A stretch of 64,000 nt of DNA from Gorillibacterium timonense (GCF_001457415.1 NZ_LN881723.1:715246-779245); one strand, 5' to 3'. Positions 8,327 to 15,725 are shown, counted from the stretch's first letter. The notes: a model not told the origin generated them from the letters alone. Numbers and translations are program-made.

Positions 8327-8356
8327 ATTATAGCGGATGAAGGAGCGGCGCTGCAA
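8327..8356 (-). promoter_or_regulatory. Sigma-A promoter of pheB-hom-thrB-pheA
   Basis: Minus strand TTGCAG (8351-8356), 18-nt spacer, TATAAT (8327-8332). Transcription would begin near 8320, about 40 nt before the pheB GTG. I see no attenuator or T-box in the short leader. Confidence 0.7.
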
Positions 8357-8387
8357 TCACTTTTTCTTTGTCAGCTGACAAACGGGC

Positions 8388-8416
8388 TTGCGCACAAGGG
8401 GGTTACGACTTATAGT
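8388..8416 (+). promoter_or_regulatory. Possible sigma-A promoter of the NUDIX gene
   Basis: TTGCGC (8388-8393), 17-nt spacer, TATAGT (8411-8416) on the plus strand, leaving a leader of about 145 nt. It is divergent from the pheB promoter 30 bp away. Confidence 0.45.
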
Positions 8417-8567
8417 ACAGGGGGAACCGACGGGGGGAAGTCCGATTCCAAGCGGGGAATCTTGATGATCTATTCGATCGGGAGAAAGTGGATGACGAGT
8501 CGATGGGAGTCCGATTTGGATTCGAGCAATCGCTCCGATTATCGATGAAACGAGAGGAAGGCTGACG

Positions 8568-9089
8568 ATGAGGCTTCGGCTGATGGCCGTCAATTTGTTA
8601 TTTCAAGGAAACGATCTGCTGCTTATGAAACGTGCGCCGGAACGCCTTCTCCTTCCCGGAATGTGGGGAGCGGTCGGGGGCCATGTGGAACCTCAGGAGC
8701 TTTGCGACCCACTCGCGGCCTGCCTCCGGGAGACGGAGGAGGAAACCGGCTTCCGCGCCACCGATCTGCGAGATATCCGCCTGCAGTATATCCTCCTTCG
8801 TCAAAAAGAGGATGAGCTGCGTCAGCAGTTTTTCTTCACCTCGTACACGGACCGCCGAGATTTTACCGATACCCGTGAAGGCACTCTCCATTGGATTCCG
8901 CGCGAAGAGGTGCTGAAGGAAGAACGCGAAATGGCCTTTGTCTTTCGCTCGCTGCTGACACATTTTTTCGCTAACGGACCTTCATCTAACCCGTGGGTCG
9001 GAACCGCGGGATGGCCCGACTTGGAGTCGCAAGGACAGGAGCGGCCTTCCGTCATCTGGACGCCGCTATTGGATCCCCTTGTGCTCTGA
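8568..9089 (+). CDS. NUDIX hydrolase
   Basis: 173 residues. The family hydrolyses nucleoside diphosphates linked to another moiety. N-terminal RLRLMAVNLLFQGNDLLLMKRA leads to a NUDIX box at about 38-63 (GGHVEPQELCDPLAACLRET then EEETGF). The spacing between the first Glu and RE is two residues longer than the classical GX5EX7REUXEEXGU, as in several subfamilies, and the metal-binding REXXEE core is intact. The substrate cannot be inferred. The ~25-residue Pro-rich tail is unlike the fold and may be a recent extension. Start 8568 has AGGAAGG 6 nt upstream. Monocistronic, with no functional link to its neighbours. Confidence 0.85.
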   Translation: MRLRLMAVNLLFQGNDLLLMKRAPERLLLPGMWGAVGGHVEPQELCDPLAACLRETEEETGFRATDLRDIRLQYILLRQKEDELRQQFFFTSYTDRRDFTDTREGTLHWIPREEVLKEEREMAFVFRSLLTHFFANGPSSNPWVGTAGWPDLESQGQERPSVIWTPLLDPLVL

Positions 9090-9111
9090 TCTGAATCGGC
9101 CTAACGGTAAG

Positions 9112-10128
9112 TCAGGAAGGCAGCCGGTTCACCAACCGGAAGCCTTGGAAAACCTCCTTCAGCGAGACGTATTTATCGACCAAGGTGATCACATAGGATT
9201 CCGGATAACGTGGAAAAGCCGGCGTAAGCGGCCACATGTGCCGAAGAATCATATCCCTCTCCACCGGGTTTAAGCAAAAGCAGGCTTCGGCATGGGTGAG
9301 AGCAGTCCGCGGATGCGTGAAGCCGTGCCATCTCCGCTTGGGTTCCCGCTCATGCCAATCATACAAGAACATGTCATGCAGGAGCCCTCCTCGCGCCGCC
9401 GAACGATAATCCAGTCCAAGCCGCTTACATATCCGATAACTGCCATATGACACCGATAGGGAATGATCCAAGCAAGTCGTGCGGCCATGCTGGATGAAAT
9501 CCGCCATCCGCAGCACCTGTTCATGCTCCAAGAGCTCCTTCACGCATCGTTGGTATTCTTCCTCCATCTCTTCCGCGAGCCCGCATATGACGTGCCGGTC
9601 ACGCAGATGAGCGCGGGCGGTATAGGTGGTATCCAACACAAGATCGATCATGAACAACCAGGCCGCGATTCGATAATCAAATGCCGGCCAGGAGCTGATA
9701 AGCTTCTCCACGGCAGGATGAAGCACTCCGACGAGAATCAGAGCGAATCCTCCCCACAGCAAGGAAAAGCCCGGGCAGATGTAGCCGTAGAGATTCCAGC
9801 GGTTCTGGCTGTAATCCCACCACTTCCGCTGAAATAGCTTTTCCAGCATCCATCCGGCGGCAAATTCAAGCACAGTGACCGCGATCGCGGACAGGATGAA
9901 CAGCAGCACCAGCCCCCATCCAGGATCGGGAGTCGTTCTCTGAATCCATTCGAATAATCCGAGAATCAGGACCGCACCGAATCCATAGATCGGACAGATC
10001 ACACCGGTCAAGAATCCGCGTTTTACAAACCTTTTCCGTTTCATGCTTGCATAAACGCTTTCCAGCAGCCACCCTCCGAACGCATATATCGCAAAGATCA
10101 CAACCCATTCGTTCAAGCCGTATCCCAT
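9112..10128 (-). CDS. CmpB-type membrane protein fused to HD domain
   Basis: 338 residues. N-terminal half: about five membrane segments with the signature of the 'putative ABC transporter permease' CmpB family (GGWLLESVYASMK, FVKRGFLTGVICPIYGFG, WWDYSQNRWNLYGYICPGFS). C-terminal half (about 200-335): an HD-domain pattern with His222, His251-Asp252 and Asp317 in proper order, expected to be cytoplasmic and possibly a metal-dependent phosphohydrolase. CmpB proteins are usually stand-alone, so the fusion is notable; the substrate is unknown. The start at 10128 has GGAGGAGG upstream. It follows the HTH regulator at 10461-11138, and two copies of the 14-bp motif also found upstream of that regulator lie in its 5' region. 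Confidence 0.75.
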   Translation of the reverse strand: MGYGLNEWVVIFAIYAFGGWLLESVYASMKRKRFVKRGFLTGVICPIYGFGAVLILGLFEWIQRTTPDPGWGLVLLFILSAIAVTVLEFAAGWMLEKLFQRKWWDYSQNRWNLYGYICPGFSLLWGGFALILVGVLHPAVEKLISSWPAFDYRIAAWLFMIDLVLDTTYTARAHLRDRHVICGLAEEMEEEYQRCVKELLEHEQVLRMADFIQHGRTTCLDHSLSVSYGSYRICKRLGLDYRSAARGGLLHDMFLYDWHEREPKRRWHGFTHPRTALTHAEACFCLNPVERDMILRHMWPLTPAFPRYPESYVITLVDKYVSLKEVFQGFRLVNRLPS

Positions 10129-10181
10129 CTCTCCGCCTCCTCCGGTATCGTAGAGCCAAGTTCATCAAGAAAATGAATAAT

Positions 10182-10199
10182 CACAAAAGACCCAAAAAC
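10182..10199 (-). promoter_or_regulatory. TTGGGTCTTTTGTG motif, copy 1
   Basis: On the minus strand GTTTTTGGGTCTTTTGTG, 54 bp upstream of the CmpB-HD start. The same 14-bp core recurs at 10249-10266 and inverted at 11184-11197. Candidate operator for the adjacent HTH regulator. Confidence 0.45.
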
Positions 10200-10248
10200 T
10201 GATCGTTATCTGTTCTTCACCACTCTGTTGATCGCAACCGTAATAATA

Positions 10249-10266
10249 CACAAAAGACCCAAAAAT
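10249..10266 (-). promoter_or_regulatory. TTGGGTCTTTTGTG motif, copy 2
   Basis: On the minus strand ATTTTTGGGTCTTTTGTG, followed directly by TATTAT. It lies 67 bp upstream of copy 1 in the same orientation. Confidence 0.45.
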
Positions 10267-10320
10267 AAAGCAGGAAGAGACAGCTTTCATCGTCGCTTCC
10301 GGCAACGCCGTGTTGATACG

Positions 10321-10496
10321 CTCGCATCCGGTACATATGCCAACGCTTCGGTCAGCGATCCGCCCACATTTGGTACTTACGCCAACGCTTCGGTCAGCGA
10401 TCCGCTCACATTCGGTTCTTATGCCAACGTTTCTGTCAACGGTCAGCTCACATTCGGTACTCATGCCAACGCTTCTGTCAGCAGGTCAGCCAGCAT
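10321..10496. repeat. 42-bp tandem repeat derived from the 3' end of the HTH regulator gene
   Basis: Nearly four units of 42 bp, each containing GCCAACGCTTCGGTCAGC or a variant. The right-most unit is the end of the regulator's coding sequence (…LTEALA-stop, ending at 10461). The others lie beyond the stop and have accumulated substitutions. The array was apparently created by slippage at the gene's 3' end. Confidence 0.85.
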
Positions 10497-11138
10497 TTCC
10501 TTTTCCTTCACTGTCAGTTCGTTGATCGCCTTCGAGAAATCGGCAATAAGCTCTGTCAGCCTTCCCCCGAGCTCATCATTTAGGGTTCCTATGACTGTGC
10601 CGAGGATTGATCCGGCAAATAAAAGCATCCTGGCTTCCTGATTTTGCGTCTTTTGCAAGACCAGACGGATGAAGGTCTCTGTTCGACCTCCAAGCTTTTT
10701 CAGGTAGACCAGCATCAATCCGATGATATAGCCGCAGAACTCCATACCGTTCGACTTGTCGGGGAGTTCATCCAGAAGCTTGCGGATCGCTTCGTTCATC
10801 CCGACGTGCTTCAAGCTTTTGAGCATGCCGGTCAGCTTGCTGACGGTCCGTTTCCAATCGCTTCCCTCTGTGTTCTCGGTGCGAGACAAAGGAAACAAGC
10901 GGAGGGTTTCGTCCGTAGGGGCAAAGACGACCTGGGATCGGCCCGTCTCGTTCGGGTTGACTTCATAGCTGCGGGATACGAACCCGAGCTTTTCGATTTC
11001 TTTCAGCATATCGTAAGCGGTCCATTTGCTTACGCCCAGGGAGTTTGCAAGTGTTTCATAATGAATCGGCAGATTCGTCCGCCGGTATAGCTCCGTCAGC
11101 TTGCCCAGAAACTGCAAGCGTCGCTTCGTCAGTGCCAT
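10461..11138 (-). CDS. HTH-type transcriptional regulator (Lrp/TrmB-like winged helix)
   Basis: 225 residues. Residues about 3-65 form a winged-helix domain (QFLGKLTELYRRTNLPIHYE then LANSLGVSKWTAYDMLKEIEKLG) followed by a GRSQVVFAPT wing of a type often annotated as Lrp/AsnC-like. The remaining ~150 residues are helical, without a recognised ligand domain. The start at 11138 (MALTKRR) has AAGGGGGAG upstream and begins right at the HTH. A frame 24 codons longer lacks a ribosome site. Its 3' end is duplicated in tandem downstream. A 14-bp motif overlapping a TTGACA hexamer lies 46 bp before the gene, suggesting autoregulation. Confidence 0.75.
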   Translation of the reverse strand: MALTKRRLQFLGKLTELYRRTNLPIHYETLANSLGVSKWTAYDMLKEIEKLGFVSRSYEVNPNETGRSQVVFAPTDETLRLFPLSRTENTEGSDWKRTVSKLTGMLKSLKHVGMNEAIRKLLDELPDKSNGMEFCGYIIGLMLVYLKKLGGRTETFIRLVLQKTQNQEARMLLFAGSILGTVIGTLNDELGGRLTELIADFSKAINELTVKEKEMLADLLTEALA

Positions 11139-11183
11139 CCTTCTCCCCCTTATCCGGTCTGCATTTAACTGCCCACGGTGTTC

Positions 11184-11197
11184 TTGGGTCTTTTGTG
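11184..11197 (-). promoter_or_regulatory. TTGGGTCTTTTGTG motif, copy 3 (inverted)
   Basis: Exact inverted copy of the 14-bp core found twice upstream of the CmpB-HD gene, here 46 bp before the HTH regulator. Read on the minus strand (CACAAAAGACCCAA) it overlaps a TTGACA hexamer. Confidence 0.45.
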
Positions 11198-11252
11198 TCA
11201 ATATTAACATGGAAAAATCCAGGGCGTCAATGCCCCGTCATCTCGATCGATC

Positions 11253-11292
11253 GAAAAGAAAAAGCCTCCCGACCTGATCAAGGTCGGAGGCT
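11253..11292 (-). terminator. Terminator after obg
   Basis: GC-rich hairpin (AGGTCGGAGGCT paired with AGCCTCCCGACCT, one bulge, 5-nt loop) followed on the minus strand by a T-rich tract; 20 bp past the obg stop. Confidence 0.8.
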
Positions 11293-11311
11293 TCGTTGCT
11301 TGGCTGATCCA

Positions 11312-12619
11312 TTAATCGTGCTCCACGAATTCAAATTCGAAATCGCCGATTCTTACGAAATGACCGTCTTCTGCTCCTTTTTTGCGCAACGCTTCATTGA
11401 CCCCGCGGTTCCGAAGAATGCGGTCGAAGCGAAGCAAGGCGTCCTGAGTATGCAGCTGCATGCGCTTCAGCACCCGTTCCAGACTGGGGCTTTCGACGAT
11501 GAAGAGATCGTTCTCCCGACGGATGACGATGTCATCTTCCTCGTCCTTGTGGCTGTACCGGTAAACCTTGCGGTCTTCCTCATCCGGAGTCGGTTCGAGA
11601 ATGGGCTCATCCGGGATGGAGTCGAGGACATCCACCGCCTTGTAGAGCAGCTCTTGAATGCCTTCACGGGAAGCGGCCGAAATCGGCAAGATCAACATCT
11701 CTTCCTTGCCCGCCTGCTTCAGCTTTTCCCGGAATTCCCGCAAATTCTCCTCTGCTTCGGGGATATCCATCTTGTTGGCCGCAACGATTTGCGGCCGGTC
11801 CTTCAGCTTCTCGTTGTAGAGGGAAAGCTCCTCGTTGATCTTTACCCAGTCCTCAAACGGATCGCGCCCTTCGGAACCGGACATGTCCACCACGTGGACG
11901 ATGACGCGCGTCCGCTCCACATGCCGCAGGAACTCATGGCCGAGTCCAATCCCCGTATGAGCGCCCTCAATCAAGCCGGGAAGATCCGCCATGACGAAGC
12001 TGCGGCCATCGCCGACATCGACGACTCCGAGGTTCGGGGTGATCGTCGTGAAGTGATAAGCGCCGATCTTCGGTTGCGCCGCCGATACCACGGACAAAAG
12101 CGTGGATTTGCCGACGCTCGGAAAGCCGACAAGCCCGACATCGGCCATCACCTTCAGCTCCAAAATCAGGTTGCGCTCTTCGCCATCTTCGCCTTTCTCG
12201 GCAATTTCGGGAGCCGTGTTGGCGGTTGTGACGAACCGAGTGTTGCCCCTTCCGCCACGTCCTCCCTTCGCTACGACAACCCGCTGCCCTTGGCGGGTCA
12301 AATCGGCGATCATCTCTCCGGAATCCTCATCGAGGACGAGAGTACCCGGCGGAACGCGAACGATCATATGCTCGGCATTGGCTCCATGCATGCTCTTGTT
12401 CCGCCCTTTAACGCCGCGATCCGCTTTGAAATGGCGCTGATAGCGGAAGTCCATCAAGGTCCGCAAGCCTTCGTCCACCACGAAGATCACATCGCCGCCG
12501 CGTCCGCCGTCGCCGCCTGCAGGGCCGCCCTCGGGAACATACTTTTCGCGGCGGAACGCCACTACTCCGTCGCCGCCGTCGCCGCCCTTTACATAGATTT
12601 TCGCTTTATCGACAAACAT
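11312..12619 (-). CDS. obgE: Obg/CgtA GTPase
   Basis: 435-residue essential GTPase acting in 50S ribosome assembly and, in B. subtilis, linked to the stress and sporulation phosphorelay. Glycine-rich Obg fold (1-158, [11 protein letters not shown] and [12 protein letters not shown]), G domain with G1 GFPSVGKS (165-172), DLPG, NKMD, and a C-terminal OCT domain (about 350-432) ending in FEFEFVEHD. The length is typical of the Bacillales type. It lies just downstream of spo0B (9 bp gap), the order known from B. subtilis. ATG at 12619. Confidence 0.97.
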   Translation of the reverse strand: MFVDKAKIYVKGGDGGDGVVAFRREKYVPEGGPAGGDGGRGGDVIFVVDEGLRTLMDFRYQRHFKADRGVKGRNKSMHGANAEHMIVRVPPGTLVLDEDSGEMIADLTRQGQRVVVAKGGRGGRGNTRFVTTANTAPEIAEKGEDGEERNLILELKVMADVGLVGFPSVGKSTLLSVVSAAQPKIGAYHFTTITPNLGVVDVGDGRSFVMADLPGLIEGAHTGIGLGHEFLRHVERTRVIVHVVDMSGSEGRDPFEDWVKINEELSLYNEKLKDRPQIVAANKMDIPEAEENLREFREKLKQAGKEEMLILPISAASREGIQELLYKAVDVLDSIPDEPILEPTPDEEDRKVYRYSHKDEEDDIVIRRENDLFIVESPSLERVLKRMQLHTQDALLRFDRILRNRGVNEALRKKGAEDGHFVRIGDFEFEFVEHD

Positions 12620-12628
12620 GTTATCTCC

Positions 12629-13351
12629 TCATTTCCTCTGAAAGGGAAACCGGACGGCAATCGCCGCTCCCTTCTCGTTCCATTCCTGTTCAGCTTGAAC
12701 CCCGTCGCGCTTATGAGCATTCAGGATCGTATTCAACCGCTTGGGCGCTTCCTCCATGAACGGTCCCGAATAGACAAAATCAAGCAGCATCGAATCCTCT
12801 TCCTCACCAAAGGCAAGGCTGAGCGAACCGATTTCTCCGCTCCCGGTTCCGTTCTGATCGGCAAACAGTTCCACGGTTTCGCGAATGAAGCGAACCGCTT
12901 TCCGGCCTTCCGCAGGAAGACGGGACAACGATATTTCCTGCTCGATTTCAAATTCAAGCTCCAGGCTGCGCTTGTCCGCCCGAAAATTGTAGTAGTAGAC
13001 GGCGAGCTCCGGTACGCCCATTTTGACAAGATAGCTTTCCTGAAAGACCTGTCCGTTTATTTTGTCCACATAATCGGCCAAACGTTCATACTTGCCGAGC
13101 TGGATATACCCCATGAGCACCTGAATATGGTTCATCCAGTCGTGTCGGTAGATCGACAAAATCCGAAGCAGCCTGGAATCCTGCTTCCCTTGATTCGCCA
13201 TCTTCGACTGACGGAAAAACCACCCGAATGCCGCTGCCGAAGCAAGCGCCGCAGCCAACCTTCCGACTAACGACGGAAGCCCGGCCGTCAGTGACAGCCC
13301 TCCGATCACGATTGCCGCAGGCAGCCACAACTTATCCTTTCCGTTCCCCAT
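12629..13351 (-). CDS. spo0B: Spo0B-type sporulation phosphotransferase with N-terminal membrane segment
   Basis: Transfers phosphate from Spo0F to Spo0A in the sporulation phosphorelay. 240 residues. The helical-hairpin motif SIYRHDWMNHIQVLMGYIQLGKY contains the expected phospho-acceptor His70; the B. subtilis protein has RHDWMNKLQLI at the same place. The C-terminal kinase-like ATPase fold is degenerate, without N- or G-boxes, as expected for Spo0B. Unlike the soluble B. subtilis protein, residues about 8-46 form one or two hydrophobic segments, so this version is probably membrane-tethered. The position between rpmA and obg supports the identity. Confidence 0.85.
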   Translation of the reverse strand: MGNGKDKLWLPAAIVIGGLSLTAGLPSLVGRLAAALASAAAFGWFFRQSKMANQGKQDSRLLRILSIYRHDWMNHIQVLMGYIQLGKYERLADYVDKINGQVFQESYLVKMGVPELAVYYYNFRADKRSLELEFEIEQEISLSRLPAEGRKAVRFIRETVELFADQNGTGSGEIGSLSLAFGEEEDSMLLDFVYSGPFMEEAPKRLNTILNAHKRDGVQAEQEWNEKGAAIAVRFPFQRK

Positions 13352-13600
13352 AGTCTCTCTCCCGATACATGAAGATCGTCTTCATTGCTTACCAAAGTAT
13401 ACCACCATAGGGGAATTTGGAATAGATAGTACGCTGCCAGCTTAAAAACCGTGGTCTCCGCATAACTTCTCATACCCATTGACGCCGATTCATATCCACA
13501 CGATTAGGGCTGACAGCGTTCTAGGCATTATCCGCCTCGGCAGCTGTCAATCGGTACAAAAAACGCCCCGGCTCTTCAGCCGAGGCGCTCGTTGGTTCAA
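13352..13600. other. Intergenic spo0B-rpmA with rpmA terminator
   Basis: 249 bp without a gene. It holds the rpmA terminator and a stretch around 13498-13518 (CACACGATTAGGGCTGACAGC) that recurs with four mismatches at about 54256-54276. Confidence 0.5.
13558..13587 (-). terminator. Terminator of the rplU-prp-rpmA operon
   Basis: Hairpin CGCCTCGGCT-GAAG-AGCCGGGGCG (10 bp, one G·U) followed on the minus strand by TTTTTT, just past the rpmA stop. Confidence 0.9.
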
Positions 13601-13912
13601 TTAACGCTCTACGGAAGCGGCAACCGGAGCTGCTGCTGCCGGGTAGACGCTCACTTTTTTGCGGTCGCGGCCCCAGCGTTCAAATTTCACAACGCCTTCC
13701 ACTTTAGCGAACAGGGTGTCATCGGAACCGATGCCCACGTTGTTGCCCGGGTGAACTTTCGTTCCGCGCTGACGCACCAGAATGCTGCCGGCGGTTACGG
13801 TTTGACCGTCCGCACGCTTCACGCCAAGGCGCTTCGCAATGCTGTCACGGCCGTTCTTCGTGGAACCTACCCCTTTTTTGGATGCGAACAACTGAAGATC
13901 AAGTTTCAACAT
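13601..13912 (-). CDS. rpmA: Ribosomal protein bL27
   Basis: 103-residue large-subunit protein whose N-terminus reaches the peptidyl transferase centre. It carries the Firmicute-type N-terminal extension [10 protein letters not shown] ahead of [14 protein letters not shown]. In Staphylococcus and relatives this extension is cleaved after Phe by the Prp protease, and prp is the preceding gene. The C-terminus has a short Ala/Pro-rich tail ([12 protein letters not shown]). GGAGG lies 9 nt before the ATG, inside the end of prp; the two genes overlap by 14 bp. Confidence 0.97.
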   Translation of the reverse strand: MLKLDLQLFASKKGVGSTKNGRDSIAKRLGVKRADGQTVTAGSILVRQRGTKVHPGNNVGIGSDDTLFAKVEGVVKFERWGRDRKKVSVYPAAAAPVAASVER

Positions 13913-14273
13913 TTGGGTCTACCTCCTTCTTACGAGGGTTTTGTGTGATCGCGATATGCTTCCCGTAGGATTCTTCAATCCCCCGGAGCATAACCACCAT
14001 CGATTCCAGCAGGAGCTGGACCTGCTGCCCTTTCTCATTCCCCGGCTCGAAGAGCTCGGGCGAATAGCGGGCGGACAGGAAGCCATCTTTCATTCGGGCA
14101 TTCGCAACCGTTCCCGTCAGCTTCTCAATCGCGTTAACCGTCCCCACCGTGATGGCGGAGATGGCGGAGCAGACGATGTCGTTTCCGGGATCGGCGTACA
14201 AGGCGTGTCCCTTGATCCGAAAGGAGAGGATGGCGCCGGTAACCGGCTTGCGTTCAATTCGTATCTGAATCAT
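13899..14273 (-). CDS. prp: Prp, cysteine protease processing L27
   Basis: 124 residues (YsxB/DUF464 family). Removes the N-terminal extension of bL27. Catalytic His in [10 protein letters not shown] (His23) and Cys in [11 protein letters not shown] (Cys35) are present, with the usual hydrophobic core after them. The gene lies between rplU and rpmA, the conserved order, and its last 14 bp overlap the start of its substrate's gene. The C-terminal ~15 residues are hydrophilic. Confidence 0.95.
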   Translation of the reverse strand: MIQIRIERKPVTGAILSFRIKGHALYADPGNDIVCSAISAITVGTVNAIEKLTGTVANARMKDGFLSARYSPELFEPGNEKGQQVQLLLESMVVMLRGIEESYGKHIAITQNPRKKEVDPNVET

Positions 14274-14286
14274 AGTCGGCCCGACC

Positions 14287-14598
14287 TTACGCTTGGATCT
14301 TGTCGATCACAACTTTGGTGTAAGGCTGACGATGACCTTGCTTGCGACGGTAGTTCTTCTTGGCTTTGTATTTGAAAACCAGGATTTTCTTACCCTTGCC
14401 GTGCTTCTCCACTTTCGCGGAGACGGAAGCGCCGGCTACGAGCGGAGCGCCGATCGTGAGACCAGCTTCGCCGGATACGGCCAGAACGCGGTCAAACGTA
14501 ACGGATTCGCCTTCGCCTGCCGTCAGCTTTTCGATGAAAAGCACATCGCCCTCTTGGACTTTGTACTGTTTGCCGCCGGTTTCGATAATAGCGTACAT
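14287..14598 (-). CDS. rplU: Ribosomal protein bL21
   Basis: 103 residues. [15 protein letters not shown]-terminus and the C-terminal [18 protein letters not shown] signature are typical. GGAGG lies 8 nt before the ATG at 14598; an in-frame GTG three codons upstream is too close to that site. First gene of the rplU-prp-rpmA operon. Confidence 0.97.
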   Translation of the reverse strand: MYAIIETGGKQYKVQEGDVLFIEKLTAGEGESVTFDRVLAVSGEAGLTIGAPLVAGASVSAKVEKHGKGKKILVFKYKAKKNYRRKQGHRQPYTKVVIDKIQA

Positions 14599-14607
14599 TT
14601 GTTGCAC

Positions 14608-14712
14608 CTCCTCATGTCTAAGACTCGCCTAATGGACAGGTGGCGGATTGCGGTTTCCCGCGTGCCGCGCTTAAACCCGTTTCGTGCGGTTGGGGCATGT
14701 TTTGCAACACAC
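14608..14712 (-). ncRNA. rplU leader, candidate L21 autoregulatory element
   Basis: About 105-nt transcribed leader between the promoter and rplU, GC-rich with several self-complementary blocks (AACCGCACGAAACGGGTT, GCGGGAAACCGC) and the conserved-looking end AGACATGAGGAGGTGCAACA. Firmicutes often carry an L21-binding leader here. The assignment rests on position and general look, not on a covariance match. Confidence 0.45.
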
Positions 14713-14718
14713 TGATCT

Positions 14719-14747
14719 ATGATACCACACTGCCTATTGCCATGCAA
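14719..14747 (-). promoter_or_regulatory. Sigma-A promoter of rplU operon
   Basis: Minus strand TTGCAT (14742-14747), 17-nt spacer, TATCAT (14719-14724). Confidence 0.8.
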
Positions 14748-14804
14748 CGCCTTTATTTGAGAAGCCGTCGGCGAGATGCTGTCGATTCTTTCGATTTAGA
14801 CCCA

Positions 14805-14833
14805 TTGTCGGTTGAGGTCTCCCTTGCTATACT
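14805..14833 (+). promoter_or_regulatory. Sigma-A promoter of the TM2 gene pair
   Basis: Plus strand TTGTCG (14805-14810), 17-nt spacer, TATACT (14828-14833). Transcription from about 14840 rules out the upstream ATG at 14812 as a start for the first TM2 gene. Confidence 0.7.
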
Positions 14834-14871
14834 GGGGAAGCACTTTACCAATGATTATGGGGGTTGTACGA

Positions 14872-15210
14872 TTGGACAATCTTTACCGCAAGAGCCAGCT
14901 TGATGCACGAGAACTGCTGCTTCTCGAATCCGAATTGAAAAACCAAGGGAAGAACATGGTGGTCGCCTATGTTCTTTGGTATTTTCTCGGGATGTTCGGA
15001 GCCCATCGCTTTTACATGGGAAAGACGGGTTCGGCCGTTGCCCAGCTCATCTTGACCTTAACCGTAATCGGTCTTATCGTGACGGCGATCTGGTGGATTG
15101 TCGACGCCTTCCTCATCCACACCTGGGTGAAAGAACGCAACGCCGCCGTAGAAAACCGGCTGATCGACCAGCTTTGGTCCTCCCGCGGGTACTCGCCCGT
15201 GCAGTTCTAG
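14872..15210 (+). CDS. TM2-domain membrane protein 1
   Basis: 112 residues, function unknown. The TM2 domain (about 26-85) has two membrane helices: KNMVVAYVLWYFLGMFGAHR then FYMGKTGSAVAQLILTL, and a second helix with IWWIVDAFLI, the typical GAHRFYxGK and D-F motifs. The N-terminal ~25 residues are a charged helix (LDARELLLLESELKNQ). The TTG at 14872 is chosen because GGGGG lies 8 nt before it and the promoter fires at about 14840; ATG 14851 or 14857 are alternatives. It is followed after 1 bp by a second TM2 gene with the same architecture. Confidence 0.75.
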   Translation: MDNLYRKSQLDARELLLLESELKNQGKNMVVAYVLWYFLGMFGAHRFYMGKTGSAVAQLILTLTVIGLIVTAIWWIVDAFLIHTWVKERNAAVENRLIDQLWSSRGYSPVQF

Positions 15211-15211
15211 C

Positions 15212-15622
15212 ATGCTGACAAAACAAGAGCTTGACATCCAAGAGTTGATGCTGTTGAATTCCGAGCTGAGGAACCGGGAAAAGTCCCTCGGCTTGTGCTA
15301 TCTCATGCTATTAGGCGGCCATCTTGGCCTGCATCGGTTTTACGTGAAGCGCATCGCTTCCGCGGTGGCTCAGCTGTTCTTGTTTCTCTTCACCATTGCC
15401 ATGTACATCGGATTGGTTGTTGCCGACATCGCCGAAAGCGACGTCGTGCTGGTGATCTTCCTGGTCTTGTTCTTCCTCTCCGCCCTCGGGCTCTCCGTGT
15501 GGGTCATCGTGGATATCTTCCTCATCCCGCGCATGATCCGGGAATGGAATGCCCGAGAGGAGCAGCAGCTCCTTCAGGAAATCTGGAGGATCCGCCATCG
15601 CAAGGCGCAAGAGACTCTGTAA
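15212..15622 (+). CDS. TM2-domain membrane protein 2
   Basis: 136 residues, paralogue of the preceding gene. A charged N-terminal helix (LDIQELMLLNSELRNREKS) aligns with LDARELLLLESELKNQGKN of the first protein; then GGHLGLHRFYVKRIASAVAQ, a longer middle hydrophobic region with an ESD-containing loop, and WVIVDIFLIPRMIREWNARE. One bp separates it from the first gene, so the two are likely co-translated. Tandem duplication with divergence suggests a two-subunit membrane protein. Function unknown. Confidence 0.8.
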   Translation: MLTKQELDIQELMLLNSELRNREKSLGLCYLMLLGGHLGLHRFYVKRIASAVAQLFLFLFTIAMYIGLVVADIAESDVVLVIFLVLFFLSALGLSVWVIVDIFLIPRMIREWNAREEQQLLQEIWRIRHRKAQETL

Positions 15623-15662
15623 GCGCACGCCATACGCGCCCCGATGGGTCCAAGGCGAAGAA

Positions 15663-15693
15663 GGTGTTCCAAAAGGAAACCTTTTGGAGCACC
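15663..15693. terminator. Hairpin after the TM2 genes
   Basis: 14-bp stem (GGTGTTCCAAAAGG with CCTTTTGGAGCACC, one mismatch), 3-nt loop. It lacks a T-run and is weak as a terminator by itself; a second hairpin follows at 15726. Confidence 0.5.
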
Positions 15694-15725
15694 TATGAGA
15701 TCTCTATACGATGATATTTGAAAGG

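Noticed and set aside
10165-10464. 99-codon frame overlapping the regulator stop
   Set aside because: Made mostly of decayed 42-bp repeat copies and the motif region upstream of the CmpB-HD gene. The ATGA overlap is tempting, but it has no ribosome site of its own and no similarity to known proteins.
11045-13270. 741-codon plus-strand frame opposite obg and spo0B
   Set aside because: Antisense to two strongly conserved genes; its translation has no recognisable domain and depends on GC-rich codon bias.
14287-14610. GTG at 14607 as rplU start
   Set aside because: Only about 0-1 nt from GGAGG; the ATG at 14598 is at 8 nt and gives the normal L21 N-terminus.
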